This document shows, piece by piece, positions 48,775-56,955 of a DNA stretch of 63,790 nt. The notes below the pieces were generated by a model. The model had not been told where the DNA came from. It made no database searches and saw only the letters and a list, made by a program, of their open reading frames with translations. Positions within the stretch are counted from its first letter, which is position 1, and each line of letters opens with the position of its first letter. The stretch is from a virus. Position numbers and translations under genes: made by a program. The stretch is taken from the IMG/VR virus record IMGVR_UViG_3300036852_000142, positions 1 through 63,790 of that record. One strand, written 5' to 3'.

Positions 48775-49417
48775 CGTCAGTCAAATCCCAATGCGCCATG
48801 ACCGCGTAGAGTCCTGTTTGAGCCAGAGGCTTGAGCAGCATTGGGTCACCCGGCGGACGCTGAGGTTTTGGCAACGATTCCCACTTTTCCACTTCCCAGA
48901 GAATTGAGTATTCGCCCAACGCCCCGGTTTGCGGACGATGTTCGGGCGGGATAATCGGCACCGTTGCTTTGACCGTCTCTAAATAAAGCGGGATCTCCCA
49001 TTGCTTTCCCTCTGCAACCCGTGGGAGTGTACCCACGCCAAAGACGAATTGATCACGCTTGGCTTGAGCGCTCTTATTGGGGGCCGACAGAAAGAACCGC
49101 TCCGATGAAGAGAAATACGCCACGTTGCTCCAATGATTACGGCGAAAGAAAACCGTGTCTCGATCGGCGCGGGATAATGCCAATCGCGGGTGATAGTTTT
49201 CCGGTTCAACTCCAGCCTTCACAATTGCCGCGCGTGGGTTGATCACGCCCAGCCCTTCGGACAGTGCACCATAGACTGCCTTCATCATTCGATCATGCTG
49301 TGAACGACTGACGCGCAACGCTGCTTTATATTCATTGAACTTCGCAAGCGCGTCCGTCTTATCAAGAGTTACAACTTCAGCCGCATCGGATAGCGGCCCT
49401 GATAGTTCTGTATTCAT
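48737..49417 (-). CDS. Hypothetical phage protein
   Basis: 226 residues behind GAAGGAGGATTT. N-terminal helices, then a central RFFLSAPNKSAQAKRDQFVFG and Pro-rich C-terminal third. No known motif. First gene after the intergenic region bordering the integrase. Confidence 0.6.
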   Translation of the reverse strand: MNTELSGPLSDAAEVVTLDKTDALAKFNEYKAALRVSRSQHDRMMKAVYGALSEGLGVINPRAAIVKAGVEPENYHPRLALSRADRDTVFFRRNHWSNVAYFSSSERFFLSAPNKSAQAKRDQFVFGVGTLPRVAEGKQWEIPLYLETVKATVPIIPPEHRPQTGALGEYSILWEVEKWESLPKPQRPPGDPMLLKPLAQTGLYAVMAHWDLTDVEKMVLGAMYGN

Positions 49418-49594
49418 AAATCCTCCTTCTCAATCGGCAGGCTCAGGTCATCTGAAATCTTGAGCTTGGTCATCGAAAGTTCGAGTCCGAACAAAGCCCA
49501 CCTGCATCCTGATTGTCCTCATTATCCGCATAGTCCTTTGGCGTTTGGCTGCTAAAATATCCTAGATTTCCGCTAAGTGAAGACATGTGAATGG
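49418..49594. other. Candidate attP region
   Basis: The 177-bp gap at the 3' side of the integrase is where attP is usually found. It includes GTTCGAGTCC (49479-49488), identical to the T-loop and 3' T-stem of many tRNA genes, followed by GAACAAAGCCCACC. A site taken from the 3' end of a host tRNA gene is plausible but the 5' half of the T-stem does not pair, as expected for a core that only keeps the 3' part. Confidence 0.4.
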
Positions 49595-50833
49595 TTAGGC
49601 TTTTCGGCGCTTACGTCCGACCTCCGGCACTATATTCCCTTGATTTCCTTCGGAAAACACTGCGTTATTAAAATTCTTGTCCAAACCGAGTCCAAGATTT
49701 TCATTTCCCGCGAAGTTTTCCAGCACTTCCATAGCTCGATCTTTGCTCTCAGTTGACGCGTGACCATAATGCAGAATTAGCGTCTTGTCTGCATGGCCAG
49801 TAATCGATCCAATGGTCGCCAAGTCGCGTCCGGCTTGAAGCATTCGCGTGACTGCTGTGTGGCGCGCGTCATGAGTAACAAACCCGCCAGGCACATCGCG
49901 GCCGTATGTAACCCCCGCCGCTTCGCAGGCCTCGGCAAAGATTTCGTAATAGTCAGTGACCTCCTTACCATCCCGCGTGAAGACGTAGGCGCTCTCTGAC
50001 TGGCCTAACCTCTCACGCAGTATTTCCGCCAAAGTTTTCGTGATCTTCAGATAGCGAACTGTTTGCTCGGATCTTTTCTCTGTCTTCGTTCCGACGATTT
50101 GCATGACCATTGCGCCCCAATCAACCTGGTTCCAACGTAACTTACACAACTCGCCTTTGCGTGCGCCGGTCAACAATGCTGTTCTGAATACATGACCCAC
50201 ATTACGTCGGTTGGCAGCTCTGAATTCAGTTTCATCCTCACGCTTTTCGCTGTAGAGCCAAGTCAGCACACGAGTTACTTCTGAGGCTGAGATAACGCGC
50301 TCGCGTTTCCGTTTGGATCGCTTCGGACGCGGGATCTTCGGTGCATTCCAGTTCTTCAGTTCTGGATAGTAGTCAACTGCGGAATGTAATGCCGATGAGA
50401 TAATGTTTAGTTCCCGGTCAATGCTTGATGGCGCTTGACCATCGCGCTGGCGCCGCTCAACAAAACTGTTGAGATGCGACGTTAGCACTTGGTTAATCCT
50501 CAACCCTTGCGGAATCTCTTCGCAGAGAGTGTTCAATACTCTTCGCGCTCGGACTTGCTCATTGCGATTCAAGAATTGTGAAACGTGCTTATCAGCCAAC
50601 TCCCGCATGGTCGGCAAATCTTTCGGTATCAGAAAGCCGTAACGTAAGTCTTTTTCGGCAAGTCGGATTCTCGAAACAGCCGCTTCAACTTCCGCTTGAC
50701 TCAAAAATCCTGACTCACGTTTGCGCCGACCGTCTGCGAGTCGAATATCAAACCCCCACGAAAAGTATTTCTTTTTGCGCGTGTCATATTTCCATCCTAT
50801 GCGCTGTCGGTTCGAGTAGAACTTCTTGATCAT
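49595..50833 (-). CDS. int: Tyrosine-type integrase
   Basis: 412 residues. N-terminal AP2-like and SAM-like domains precede the catalytic domain with Arg225 (TGARKGEL), Lys250 (GTKTEK), His321-x-x-Arg324 (HDARH), His347 (TGHADK) and Tyr356 (LHYGH). Catalyses site-specific integration into the host chromosome, making this a temperate phage. Followed by the candidate attP region. Confidence 0.95.
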   Translation of the reverse strand: MIKKFYSNRQRIGWKYDTRKKKYFSWGFDIRLADGRRKRESGFLSQAEVEAAVSRIRLAEKDLRYGFLIPKDLPTMRELADKHVSQFLNRNEQVRARRVLNTLCEEIPQGLRINQVLTSHLNSFVERRQRDGQAPSSIDRELNIISSALHSAVDYYPELKNWNAPKIPRPKRSKRKRERVISASEVTRVLTWLYSEKREDETEFRAANRRNVGHVFRTALLTGARKGELCKLRWNQVDWGAMVMQIVGTKTEKRSEQTVRYLKITKTLAEILRERLGQSESAYVFTRDGKEVTDYYEIFAEACEAAGVTYGRDVPGGFVTHDARHTAVTRMLQAGRDLATIGSITGHADKTLILHYGHASTESKDRAMEVLENFAGNENLGLGLDKNFNNAVFSEGNQGNIVPEVGRKRRKA

Positions 50834-51081
50834 TTGGCTTGGCCTACCAGTCTGAGAATGTCAGTACGTCGCCGCGCATCTTCTATCAAAATTCGTCTGT
50901 GAGCAATGATTTCACCGCGAACCAAAAACAGTTTTTTGCCTTGCGGAATAATCGTCAGCTTTTCCGTGCCGGCCTTCCGCTTGCGAACAGTTGACGGATC
51001 TAGCCCAAGCATCCGGGCAGCTTCGGCCAAAGGAATCAGATCGTCCATATCGGATTCAAGTGCTTTTAGTTTCACGCTCAC
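50830..51081 (-). CDS. Helix-turn-helix (excisionase-like) protein
   Basis: GTG 51081 overlaps the stop of the winged-helix gene and gives 83 residues. LIPLAEAARMLGLDPSTVRKRK is a MerR/excisionase-type helix-turn-helix, and KLTIIPQGKKLFLVRGEI the wing. Being directly upstream of the integrase with four-base overlap, it may direct excision or regulate int. Confidence 0.65.
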   Translation of the reverse strand: MSVKLKALESDMDDLIPLAEAARMLGLDPSTVRKRKAGTEKLTIIPQGKKLFLVRGEIIAHRRILIEDARRRTDILRLVGQAK

Positions 51082-51386
51082 TAGCTCACCGCCCACCAAA
51101 GACAATCGTTACTCCCTATCTCTGTCCGTCTCACAAGTTTCATTTCCAAAAGTTCAGGCAACCGTCTTGCGATCTGGTATCTGTCCAACGTTCCAAGTTC
51201 TGCGAGCTCTTTACTGCTGCGACCGGGATATTGCTTCACAAGCTGAAGTGTTAGGGCTCTTTGCCCTCTCAAAGTTCCTGAACGCTCAATATCCTCTGCT
51301 GCCCTTCGAGATGAAGGAGGGTCTGTGCGGCGCGATCGCGATCTGGGAAAGTCGAGTTGGTATTGCACGCTCAAACCACACTCCAA
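51081..51386 (-). CDS. Winged-helix DNA-binding protein
   Basis: 101 residues. After a basic N-terminus, RALTLQLVKQYPGRSSKELAEL and RYQIARRLPELLEMKLVRR form a MarR-like winged helix. Likely a regulator of the small operon leading into int. Overlaps both neighbours. Confidence 0.65.
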   Translation of the reverse strand: MECGLSVQYQLDFPRSRSRRTDPPSSRRAAEDIERSGTLRGQRALTLQLVKQYPGRSSKELAELGTLDRYQIARRLPELLEMKLVRRTEIGSNDCLWWAVS

Positions 51387-51760
51387 TTAAACTTCTTAGT
51401 CTGTTTTCTTAAGAATGGGTTTAGAAAACTTTTCTCTTCAATGAAAACAACAACATCTTCCTTAACTTCCGGGCTAGGTTCCCGCGTCCCGCGCCGGTGC
51501 GTTATCGCAACTTCTTCCTGCCGGCGTTCAATGTGTCTCTCCAAGTAGCCATCCTTTGGCGGAGTTATCTTTACTGGTAGTCCTAAAGCCCGACGCTTGG
51601 AGCGCCTGCGTTCCTGATTAACGGTTGCCCGGTCTTTGTGACAAGTCTTGCAATAGCTGTGTAGACCGTCAGGACTTTTACGGTGCCTGTAGAAGTCCCA
51701 CACAGGAACATGCTGCCGGCAATCGCCACAGAACTTTGTTGCTATTCCTTCTTCGTTCAT
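51371..51760 (-). CDS. Zinc-ribbon protein related to HNH nucleases
   Basis: 129 residues. KFCGDCRQHVPVWDFYRHR followed by YCKTCHK is the same N-terminal zinc ribbon seen in the HNH endonuclease at 41268, but no His-Asn-His core follows. It may be a truncated recombination endonuclease or an independent DNA-binding protein. Confidence 0.55.
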   Translation of the reverse strand: MNEEGIATKFCGDCRQHVPVWDFYRHRKSPDGLHSYCKTCHKDRATVNQERRRSKRRALGLPVKITPPKDGYLERHIERRQEEVAITHRRGTREPSPEVKEDVVVFIEEKSFLNPFLRKQTKKFNWSVV

Positions 51761-51769
51761 CGGCAGCGT

Positions 51770-52114
51770 TTAACTCTCCCCATCGTCGTAAAGCTCATCG
51801 TCAGTAGGTTCGAATTCAGAGCGAGAGCCGACGGACAGTTGCGGCGCTGTGGGCATCTCCCAGGGCTTAACTGGTGCTTGTGCAGAGCCGTTCCCTACAC
51901 GTCTTGCGACTTCCTCAGTTACCGGAGTCATGGAGTAGATCGCGCCATTGCCGAAGTAGCGCGTGAAGTCAATCTCACCATCCGGCTTTGGCACATCAAC
52001 ACGAAGGAATGAGCAGCCACCAATACTCGCCTCAGTTACGCGCCCCGCTAACCGGACGTGCCCGAAAAGTTCCAGTACGGCCCAACAGTCAAATTTCAGT
52101 TCTGGTTCATCCAT
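51770..52114 (-). CDS. Conserved phage protein of unknown function
   Basis: 114 residues. VLELFGHVRLAGRVTEASIGG, FLRVDVP and GAIYSMTPVTEEVAR are recognisable as a widely distributed small phage protein. Its role is not known. Preceded by a hairpin 22 bases upstream of the start. Confidence 0.6.
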   Translation of the reverse strand: MDEPELKFDCWAVLELFGHVRLAGRVTEASIGGCSFLRVDVPKPDGEIDFTRYFGNGAIYSMTPVTEEVARRVGNGSAQAPVKPWEMPTAPQLSVGSRSEFEPTDDELYDDGES

Positions 52115-52135
52115 TACTTTGCCTTTGTTGTTTAA

Positions 52136-52166
52136 CTGGAGAGCGACTAGCTAAGTCGCCCTCCAG
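52136..52166. other. Stable intercistronic hairpin
   Basis: CTGGAG, one mismatch, GCGACT, loop AGCTA, AGTCGC, one mismatch, CTCCAG: a 12-bp stem in the 52115-52246 gap, 22 bases upstream of a start codon. Second weaker hairpins (AGTGC..GCACT, CACAG..CTGTG) follow. No T-run. May protect or attenuate the message. Confidence 0.6.
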
Positions 52167-52246
52167 GTTAGAGTGCCCAGACCCAAAGCACTTGCTTCGG
52201 GCGTCCACAGTGCATGCTTTCTGTGAACGGTTAATTGGCTTCATCG

Positions 52247-52495
52247 TTAAAAATACCTCTCAATCTTTGCGGGCAGTCCGCTCTTATCCGCACTGCTTCC
52301 AACAAACTCCTTCCCGACCGGAATTAGATGAATGCGCTCACCGCACTGCTTACACTGTCGCCAATACTTACTCGTCTTGCGCGTACCGTAGCCGCACTTC
52401 GGGCACATTGAACCGTCAAGCAATAACAAGGCAATAAGGTTCTCAAAGTTCGGTCTATCAGCAATGGAAAACTCGCGTGTGGTTTTTAGTTTCAT
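52247..52495 (-). CDS. Small zinc-ribbon protein
   Basis: 82 residues with CPKCGYGTRK and CKQCGERIHL, a likely single zinc ribbon, preceded by a hydrophobic helix. Located next to the helicase loader. Function unknown. Confidence 0.6.
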   Translation of the reverse strand: MKLKTTREFSIADRPNFENLIALLLLDGSMCPKCGYGTRKTSKYWRQCKQCGERIHLIPVGKEFVGSSADKSGLPAKIERYF

Positions 52496-52504
52496 CTGTG
52501 ACCA

Positions 52505-53272
52505 TTAAAAGAAATCAACTTCATGGCATTCTTGTAGTCGTGTCATTATCGAATTGCCCCAGATTTCATCTATGCGACCCCAATGAGTGCGCAGTGCCTC
52601 AGCGGAAAAGTTGCTCGTCACGACAATCTGGTGCTGAAATGAGCGCGCGGCATCTATCACGTTGAAAAGTTGTTCCGAAGCAAACTCACTTGGACGCGCT
52701 TTCTCAAACTCGTCAAGAAATAACAACCAAGGCTTGCTAGATTTTCGTAACTCATCGGCAGTTACTCGCGGTGCTTTTAATGTCTCGCCTTCTGGTACGC
52801 CAACTTCAACACGCCGAAAATCAGCAAGTAGATCGCGCACCGTACACGCTACAACTGGGCGCCGCTGGGATACGGCATAACGATAAAGCGCCCACGCGAT
52901 ATGACTTTTGCCAGTTCCGTTCTTACCAACAAACAGATATGAGTCATTAGGATTGGCTCGAATAAACGTAATCGCGGCTGCTTGCCCTGGATGTAAATCA
53001 GCGCGTGGACTCAATCGGGATAGTCTTGGGTTATTAAATACCGGCGGAATGATTGCGAGCTGCGCTTGTGCCATTCTGCGTTTAACACATTTACAGTTTC
53101 GCGCCATGATCACCACACCATCGCGTCTACTGCGAACCGGCTTGCCGTCTGCGATAAGTCGAACTCCAACCCCAAGACAACGCCAGCACTTAGCAGATTT
53201 TGGACTTTGGTTCGAACTTGAAATCGCTTTTTTGAGGATTTCCGTTTCGAGTGTTTTGCTTATGATTTCCAT
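52505..53272 (-). CDS. DnaC/IstB-like helicase loader ATPase
   Basis: 255 residues. N-terminal zinc residues (CWRC about 29-32, CKC about 60-62), Walker A GKNGTGKSH (about 116-124), Walker B LLFLDEFEK and sensor VVTSNFS. Loads the replicative helicase at the origin; analogous to lambda P. It begins 83 bases inside the initiator gene in another frame. Confidence 0.9.
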   Translation of the reverse strand: MEIISKTLETEILKKAISSSNQSPKSAKCWRCLGVGVRLIADGKPVRSRRDGVVIMARNCKCVKRRMAQAQLAIIPPVFNNPRLSRLSPRADLHPGQAAAITFIRANPNDSYLFVGKNGTGKSHIAWALYRYAVSQRRPVVACTVRDLLADFRRVEVGVPEGETLKAPRVTADELRKSSKPWLLFLDEFEKARPSEFASEQLFNVIDAARSFQHQIVVTSNFSAEALRTHWGRIDEIWGNSIMTRLQECHEVDFF

Positions 53273-54002
53273 TTCCGTTTCTTGATAGCCATGATCCGAT
53301 CTCGCTTTTAACAGACTGCCACGTAACCCGCGCCCGCCACTTGTCTTTTAGAAGGTCGCTATAGCAAGCCTCGCAGACTTCTGGTTTGTAGGTAGCAAGA
53401 AGCCAGTTAATCGCCGCGCCTTGCGCTTTGGGATCGGGGATTGGACCAGCAATGTGCTGATTGTGAAAATCCATAAGCCGCGAATGCGGCGATGGTGTTT
53501 TTAGTTCTTCTTCTCTTAGTTCTTCTTCTACGTTATTCTTTATTTCCACAGTGGAAATTGGTTTGGAACTTGGATCAACTTCCACTGGAACTTGGTTTTG
53601 TCCCTCAACTTCCACACTGGAAGGCGCAACTTCCACTGTGGAACTTGTAAAGCGATCCGTATTGATCTTCCAAATATCAGTGATTGTGATTTCTTGAAAC
53701 GGCTTTCCGCCACGCGGGTTTGTGACTTCTCTGGTTCGGATTAAGGGCCGATTTCCTAATTCTAGGCGTTTAGCTTCCAAGGCACTTTTCGTTCTACTGA
53801 CTGTTCCCACACCCATGCCCGTTTCGCGGGCAAGAGTCGCCGTGGATTTGCGGCATTTACCATTCGCAGTTGCGCCGGCAGCGCGTTTGAGATGTGCGTA
53901 GAGCACTAATTCCAACGGCTTCAATCCAATTTCAAAAACAATGTTCGGTATCTGTGTCCAGTATTGTCGGGCGTCACCCTCGTCAGTTACTTCGTGCCTC
54001 AT
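53190..54002 (-). CDS. Replication initiator (lambda O-like, HTH_36 type)
   Basis: 270 residues. N-terminal winged-helix domain (LVLYAHLKRAAG; TLARETGMGVGTVSRTKSALE) is that of phage initiators; a linker encoded by the iterons (Val/Glu-rich) separates it from a C-terminal loader-contact domain. The gene holds its own origin-like repeats. Overlap with the DnaC-like loader is as in other O-P pairs. Confidence 0.82.
   Translation of the reverse strand: MRHEVTDEGDARQYWTQIPNIVFEIGLKPLELVLYAHLKRAAGATANGKCRKSTATLARETGMGVGTVSRTKSALEAKRLELGNRPLIRTREVTNPRGGKPFQEITITDIWKINTDRFTSSTVEVAPSSVEVEGQNQVPVEVDPSSKPISTVEIKNNVEEELREEELKTPSPHSRLMDFHNQHIAGPIPDPKAQGAAINWLLATYKPEVCEACYSDLLKDKWRARVTWQSVKSEIGSWLSRNGNGNHKQNTRNGNPQKSDFKFEPKSKIC
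53500..53643. other. Putative replication origin: iterons plus A/T-biased repeat
   Basis: Inside the initiator gene are four copies of TTCCAC-(0 to 2 bases)-TGGAA-type sequence: 53543-53557, 53580-53590, 53610-53622 and 53631-53643, several with flanking CAACT and ACTTG. Beside them a TAGTTCTTCTTCT direct repeat (about 53503-53535) makes a strongly strand-biased A/T-rich stretch. This is the layout of lambda ori within O. Confidence 0.65.
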
Positions 54003-54054
54003 GTAAACGAAAAGCCCTCAACTTTCGAGACGCTAGAGCGTTAGCAAGGACTCC

Positions 54055-54115
54055 GCATAGTGGTACGAAGTAGCTGCCAGCGCCCCGAAGGTTCAAGGCT
54101 CTGTCTCCACTATGC
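54055..54115. other. 9-bp inverted repeat with 43-base loop
   Basis: GCATAGTGG (54055-54063) and CCACTATGC (54107-54115) are perfect complements in the 54003-54204 gap upstream of the initiator gene. A 24-codon frame (ATG 54167 on minus, GAG-poor site) ends at the first arm. Together they resemble a leader/attenuator, but this is speculative. Confidence 0.4.
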
Positions 54116-54204
54116 TATACGCCGGTTGCTTGCCGTCGCCCGCATCGCGGGATTTATTAACCACCATCACACTATCTCAACTCTCAGATTTAAGTTTTTA
54201 GCTG

Positions 54205-54471
54205 TCACGTTGCTGTAGGCCAATACCGATTTAGTGGCTCAGGCCATTCTCCGTCGTATGTTCCGAACTCGATTTGCGAATACATCACAACGTCTAGGCC
54301 AAGTTGTTTTGCTTCATCCCGCTGGCTCACGTTTCGACTCAGACGATCCGCACACAGTGCCTTTCCTATATTAATTTTAAGTAATCGCTGGCCATTGATT
54401 CGGCCTGAGCCTTTACAAGTCGAGCACTTGAAATCGCCAGTCCGACAACCAGAAGGCCCGCAAACACTCAA
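54205..54471 (-). CDS. Zinc + Cro/CI-like helix-turn-helix regulator (TTG start)
   Basis: 88 residues. CGPSGC..CSTCKGSGR is a likely zinc element, followed by a Cro/CI-type helix-turn-helix (RLSRNVSQRDEAKQLGLDVVMYSQIEFG). The start is TTG 54471; the strongest ribosome-binding site, GGAGG at 54482-54486, instead fits ATG 54478 in another frame, which encodes only 21 residues. Candidate repressor or Cro. Confidence 0.6.
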   Translation of the reverse strand: MSVCGPSGCRTGDFKCSTCKGSGRINGQRLLKINIGKALCADRLSRNVSQRDEAKQLGLDVVMYSQIEFGTYDGEWPEPLNRYWPTAT

Positions 54472-55347
54472 TAAGCATTCAACCTCCGGTGTCTTTCGGG
54501 ATAACGATCTGGGAAAGCCAGGATGCTTTGCCCCCTCGTAAAACTAAAAATGCTTTTCAAGAGTGAAATCCTTGAATCGCCGTCTCCGACTTTCACGGAG
54601 CAGCGCCAAGTACTAAGTCCCCGTCTCATCGGACGGTCGAGACACACGCTTTCGCGTCAGCGACTCAGGATTGAATTGCGCGGGGCCGAATTGGATACCG
54701 ACCTAGAGGAGCCTTGTACGGTAAACTCCGTCAGGGTTTTGCAAAACCCACGGCTGCTCGTCCAATATCTGACCTGCTTACGGGGCTTGGCCCAGCCTCG
54801 GAGTGCGAACAGCGTTTTCTCCGCATGATGCATCATGCCTGCCCGCGCAATTACGACGAGCCTTTGAGCGACCGTCTTTCAGATCGCCTTATCTCCCGTC
54901 GCAAACTTTTCAAATATCAAGCTGGCCGTTTCTCTCCCACGGCCAAAGTCACACCACTTGCAGGGCCAGTCTCGGTGTCCAAAACGGGGTTTCACCGTTC
55001 ACCCGAGCTTGGTTCTTCCCTGTCTCCGCGAGGTGTCGCGCGACCCGCTTGCGCTTTGGCACGACCATCTTTCAGACCGCGCTACTTGCCGCCGCGCTAT
55101 CGTTAGCACCGGAGTTTCGCTTGCTCCGGTAGCGCCGATTCTTACGCCTTATCGGAGGCCCGCAGTCAGCCTTACGGCCCAGCATGTTGCCCGTTGGTCT
55201 GCGACACCATGATTCGCCGTTTAGTAACACACGGCGAAACTCAAAGAACTCTTTTCAAGTAGGCGGGAACCTTTTAGCCCTCCCGAACCTCTAGATTCCC
55301 GCCCTCTGCCCGATTGCTGTTGCCATAGAATTAGCAATCGAGAGAAA
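54472..55347 (-). ncRNA. Large hairpin-rich non-coding region (candidate giant structured RNA)
   Basis: 876 bp with no credible gene in an otherwise tightly packed operon. Strong stems include CGATTGCT..AGCAATCG (55311-55340), GGCGGGAA..TTCCCGCC (55262-55303), TTCGCCGT..ACGGCGAA (55212-55237), ACCGGAG..CTCCGGT (55108-55130), TGGCCGT..ACGGCCA (54923-54945), the palindromes GCATGATGCATCATGC and GGGTTTTGCAAAACCC, CTCCG..CGGAG and ACGC-GAAA-GCGT. Loops are purine-rich on the minus strand (GAAA, GGGAGAGAA, CAAGCGAAA), matching the operon direction. CGACCRTCTTTCAGAYCGC occurs twice. Size recalls GOLLD/ROOL-type phage RNAs, but no sequence match is claimed. Confidence 0.55.
54582..54611 (-). repeat. 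30-nt hairpin repeat, copy 2
   Basis: See the copy at 44511-44540. It is the most 3' of the hairpins on the minus strand in the large non-coding region. Confidence 0.65.
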
Positions 55348-55815
55348 CTAACTCTTTTCAACTGAGACGTAAGGAGCGCGATCCTTCGTTTTCATTGCCT
55401 CACGAAGGATCTGTTTCGCCGTCTCCGTCCGTTCGCTACTTGATACCGTATTCAAGAAGCCGTTTAAGTTTCGCTTCTTTGCGGTAAACTTGATCTCAGT
55501 CTTAAATAGTTCGTCAAACACTTCTTTGCCCAATAACTCCGCGGCTGTGAACATCTGCTCGTTGTCAAATTCGTAGTCGATCCCAAACTCGACTTTCAGC
55601 CGTATGCCGCCAGTGCTTTCCAGGTGAACCGTCTTCTGTGTCCCTTTGTTTTCAAACGCGATGCCGGCCAGTTGTAAGCCAATCTCCCTTCTCTCTGTCG
55701 CCTGCTCTTTTACCTGCCTATCAAGTTGAGCGAACCGCTTAATCAGATCGTCTTGACTTAGGCCAGCAACCGCCGACTTCGGGGCGTCCGTGTCCATTGC
55801 TTCTGCGAATGTCAT
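55348..55815 (-). CDS. Conserved early protein next to annealing-type gene
   Basis: 155 residues from ATG 55815 (GGAGGGG site). A coiled helix (DDLIKRFAQLDRQVKEQATERRE) is followed by a conserved GIDYEFDNEQMFTAAELLGKE and IKFTAKKRNLNGFLN. Frequently paired with the protein encoded upstream; function unknown. Confidence 0.65.
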   Translation of the reverse strand: MTFAEAMDTDAPKSAVAGLSQDDLIKRFAQLDRQVKEQATERREIGLQLAGIAFENKGTQKTVHLESTGGIRLKVEFGIDYEFDNEQMFTAAELLGKEVFDELFKTEIKFTAKKRNLNGFLNTVSSSERTETAKQILREAMKTKDRAPYVSVEKS

Positions 55816-55829
55816 GTGATGCCCCTCCC

Positions 55830-56936
55830 TCAAAATGGAATACTTACATCACGATCGATTGAGTCGAGCTCGCTGATACTTAGTTCCTCAAGCGGCTTCA
55901 GCCCCTTCTCATCCAGATACGCTTGCAGGTGCTTATCAGAGTCGAAGTTTGTTTTGATTGATTTGATAACACCTGCCTTCCTGCTCCCAGATTTGAGGTT
56001 GTCAACACGCTCGCTTAGGAGTTTCAGCAGATCGCTAACCTGTCCATCGTCTAGCCCGTCAACATCGGCAACGCCTTCAAAGTTCTGTGCCACAAAAGCG
56101 TTTGCGGTTTTCTGTGTCCACTTAGGTTGATCGCCCAGCTCATTAAGCAATTTGAACGCATCCGCAACTGACTGAATAAGAGTCTTGCGAACTTTATCTA
56201 TCTTGGCGCGCGGCGCCGACTGCTTGCTAGTTACTTTCGCCTCTGTCTTTGTCTCTACGGGCTTTTCACCATTTGCGCTCGCTGTAATGTCCGTGAAGTC
56301 TTCAAGATCCTGGGTAAAGAATTCCGAGGCGTTGACGGCCAAGAGCGTAGCCGCGATCAAGGCTCGTTTTTGAGCCATCTTCTGCATGGTGTTGACTTGA
56401 TCCGCGATGTCAGGATTCGGAACCCGTTCAACCACCTGTGATGTAATTCGTTCGTCGGTGTCGTGAAACTTTGCCCCACAGCCATTCTTTTTTGTCCAGC
56501 ACAGCCATCCCCCGCCATATTCCTCTTTGCCCTTGATTACAGAGCCTTCTACGCCGCAGCTAGGGCATTTCCGCTCACCTTTGCGCCAGCGATATTTCGT
56601 CTCGTGACTGTTGCACGATCCGTCCGCCTCAGCAACTAATAGATCGCCGCGATAAAGAGAGCAGCGATAGAGATAATTGAAAAACGGTCGATCCCATTCT
56701 TCTGTGTGATCAATGAGCTGAAACCGCTTGCTTAAGCCGAATAAGGTGCAAAGTTTCTCTGCTCCTGGCTTGAGTAAAGTATTTTTTTCTGTGCCTGGAA
56801 TCTTGCCAAAGTCCGTCCCTTCGTTCATCAATTCCTGAACGTAAGTAACGATTGTTCGATAACGCTGTGTTGCCGTGGCAATATCCATTATCGGCATCAA
56901 TGCGTCGGATTCTCTTACTGTGATTGCTTCTGTCAT
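55830..56936 (-). CDS. Recombination-region protein with zinc motif
   Basis: 368 residues from ATG 56936 (AAGGAG). GTDFGKIPGTEKNTLLKPGAEKL, CPSCGVEGSV, GGGWLCWTKKNGCGAKF and NPDIADQVNTMQKMAQKRALI mark a conserved phage early family seen next to RecT-type annealing genes. A DNA recombination or repair role is inferred from company, not from catalytic residues. Confidence 0.65.
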   Translation of the reverse strand: MTEAITVRESDALMPIMDIATATQRYRTIVTYVQELMNEGTDFGKIPGTEKNTLLKPGAEKLCTLFGLSKRFQLIDHTEEWDRPFFNYLYRCSLYRGDLLVAEADGSCNSHETKYRWRKGERKCPSCGVEGSVIKGKEEYGGGWLCWTKKNGCGAKFHDTDERITSQVVERVPNPDIADQVNTMQKMAQKRALIAATLLAVNASEFFTQDLEDFTDITASANGEKPVETKTEAKVTSKQSAPRAKIDKVRKTLIQSVADAFKLLNELGDQPKWTQKTANAFVAQNFEGVADVDGLDDGQVSDLLKLLSERVDNLKSGSRKAGVIKSIKTNFDSDKHLQAYLDEKGLKPLEELSISELDSIDRDVSIPF

Positions 56937-56955
56937 CTGTTTTCTCCTTGTGAAT

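Noticed and set aside
53543-53643. CRISPR-like repeat
   Set aside because: Repeats are 11-15 bp, palindromic, in a coding gene; typical of iterons and too short for CRISPR.
54523-55212. Several plus-strand frames of 80-130 codons in the large gap
   Set aside because: They overlap each other, run against the operon, have biased Arg/Ser/Pro/Leu content and lack ribosome-binding sites; better explained as chance frames in structured DNA.
54472-55347. Firm assignment to GOLLD or ROOL RNA
   Set aside because: Size and setting fit, but no conserved sequence could be verified without a covariance search.
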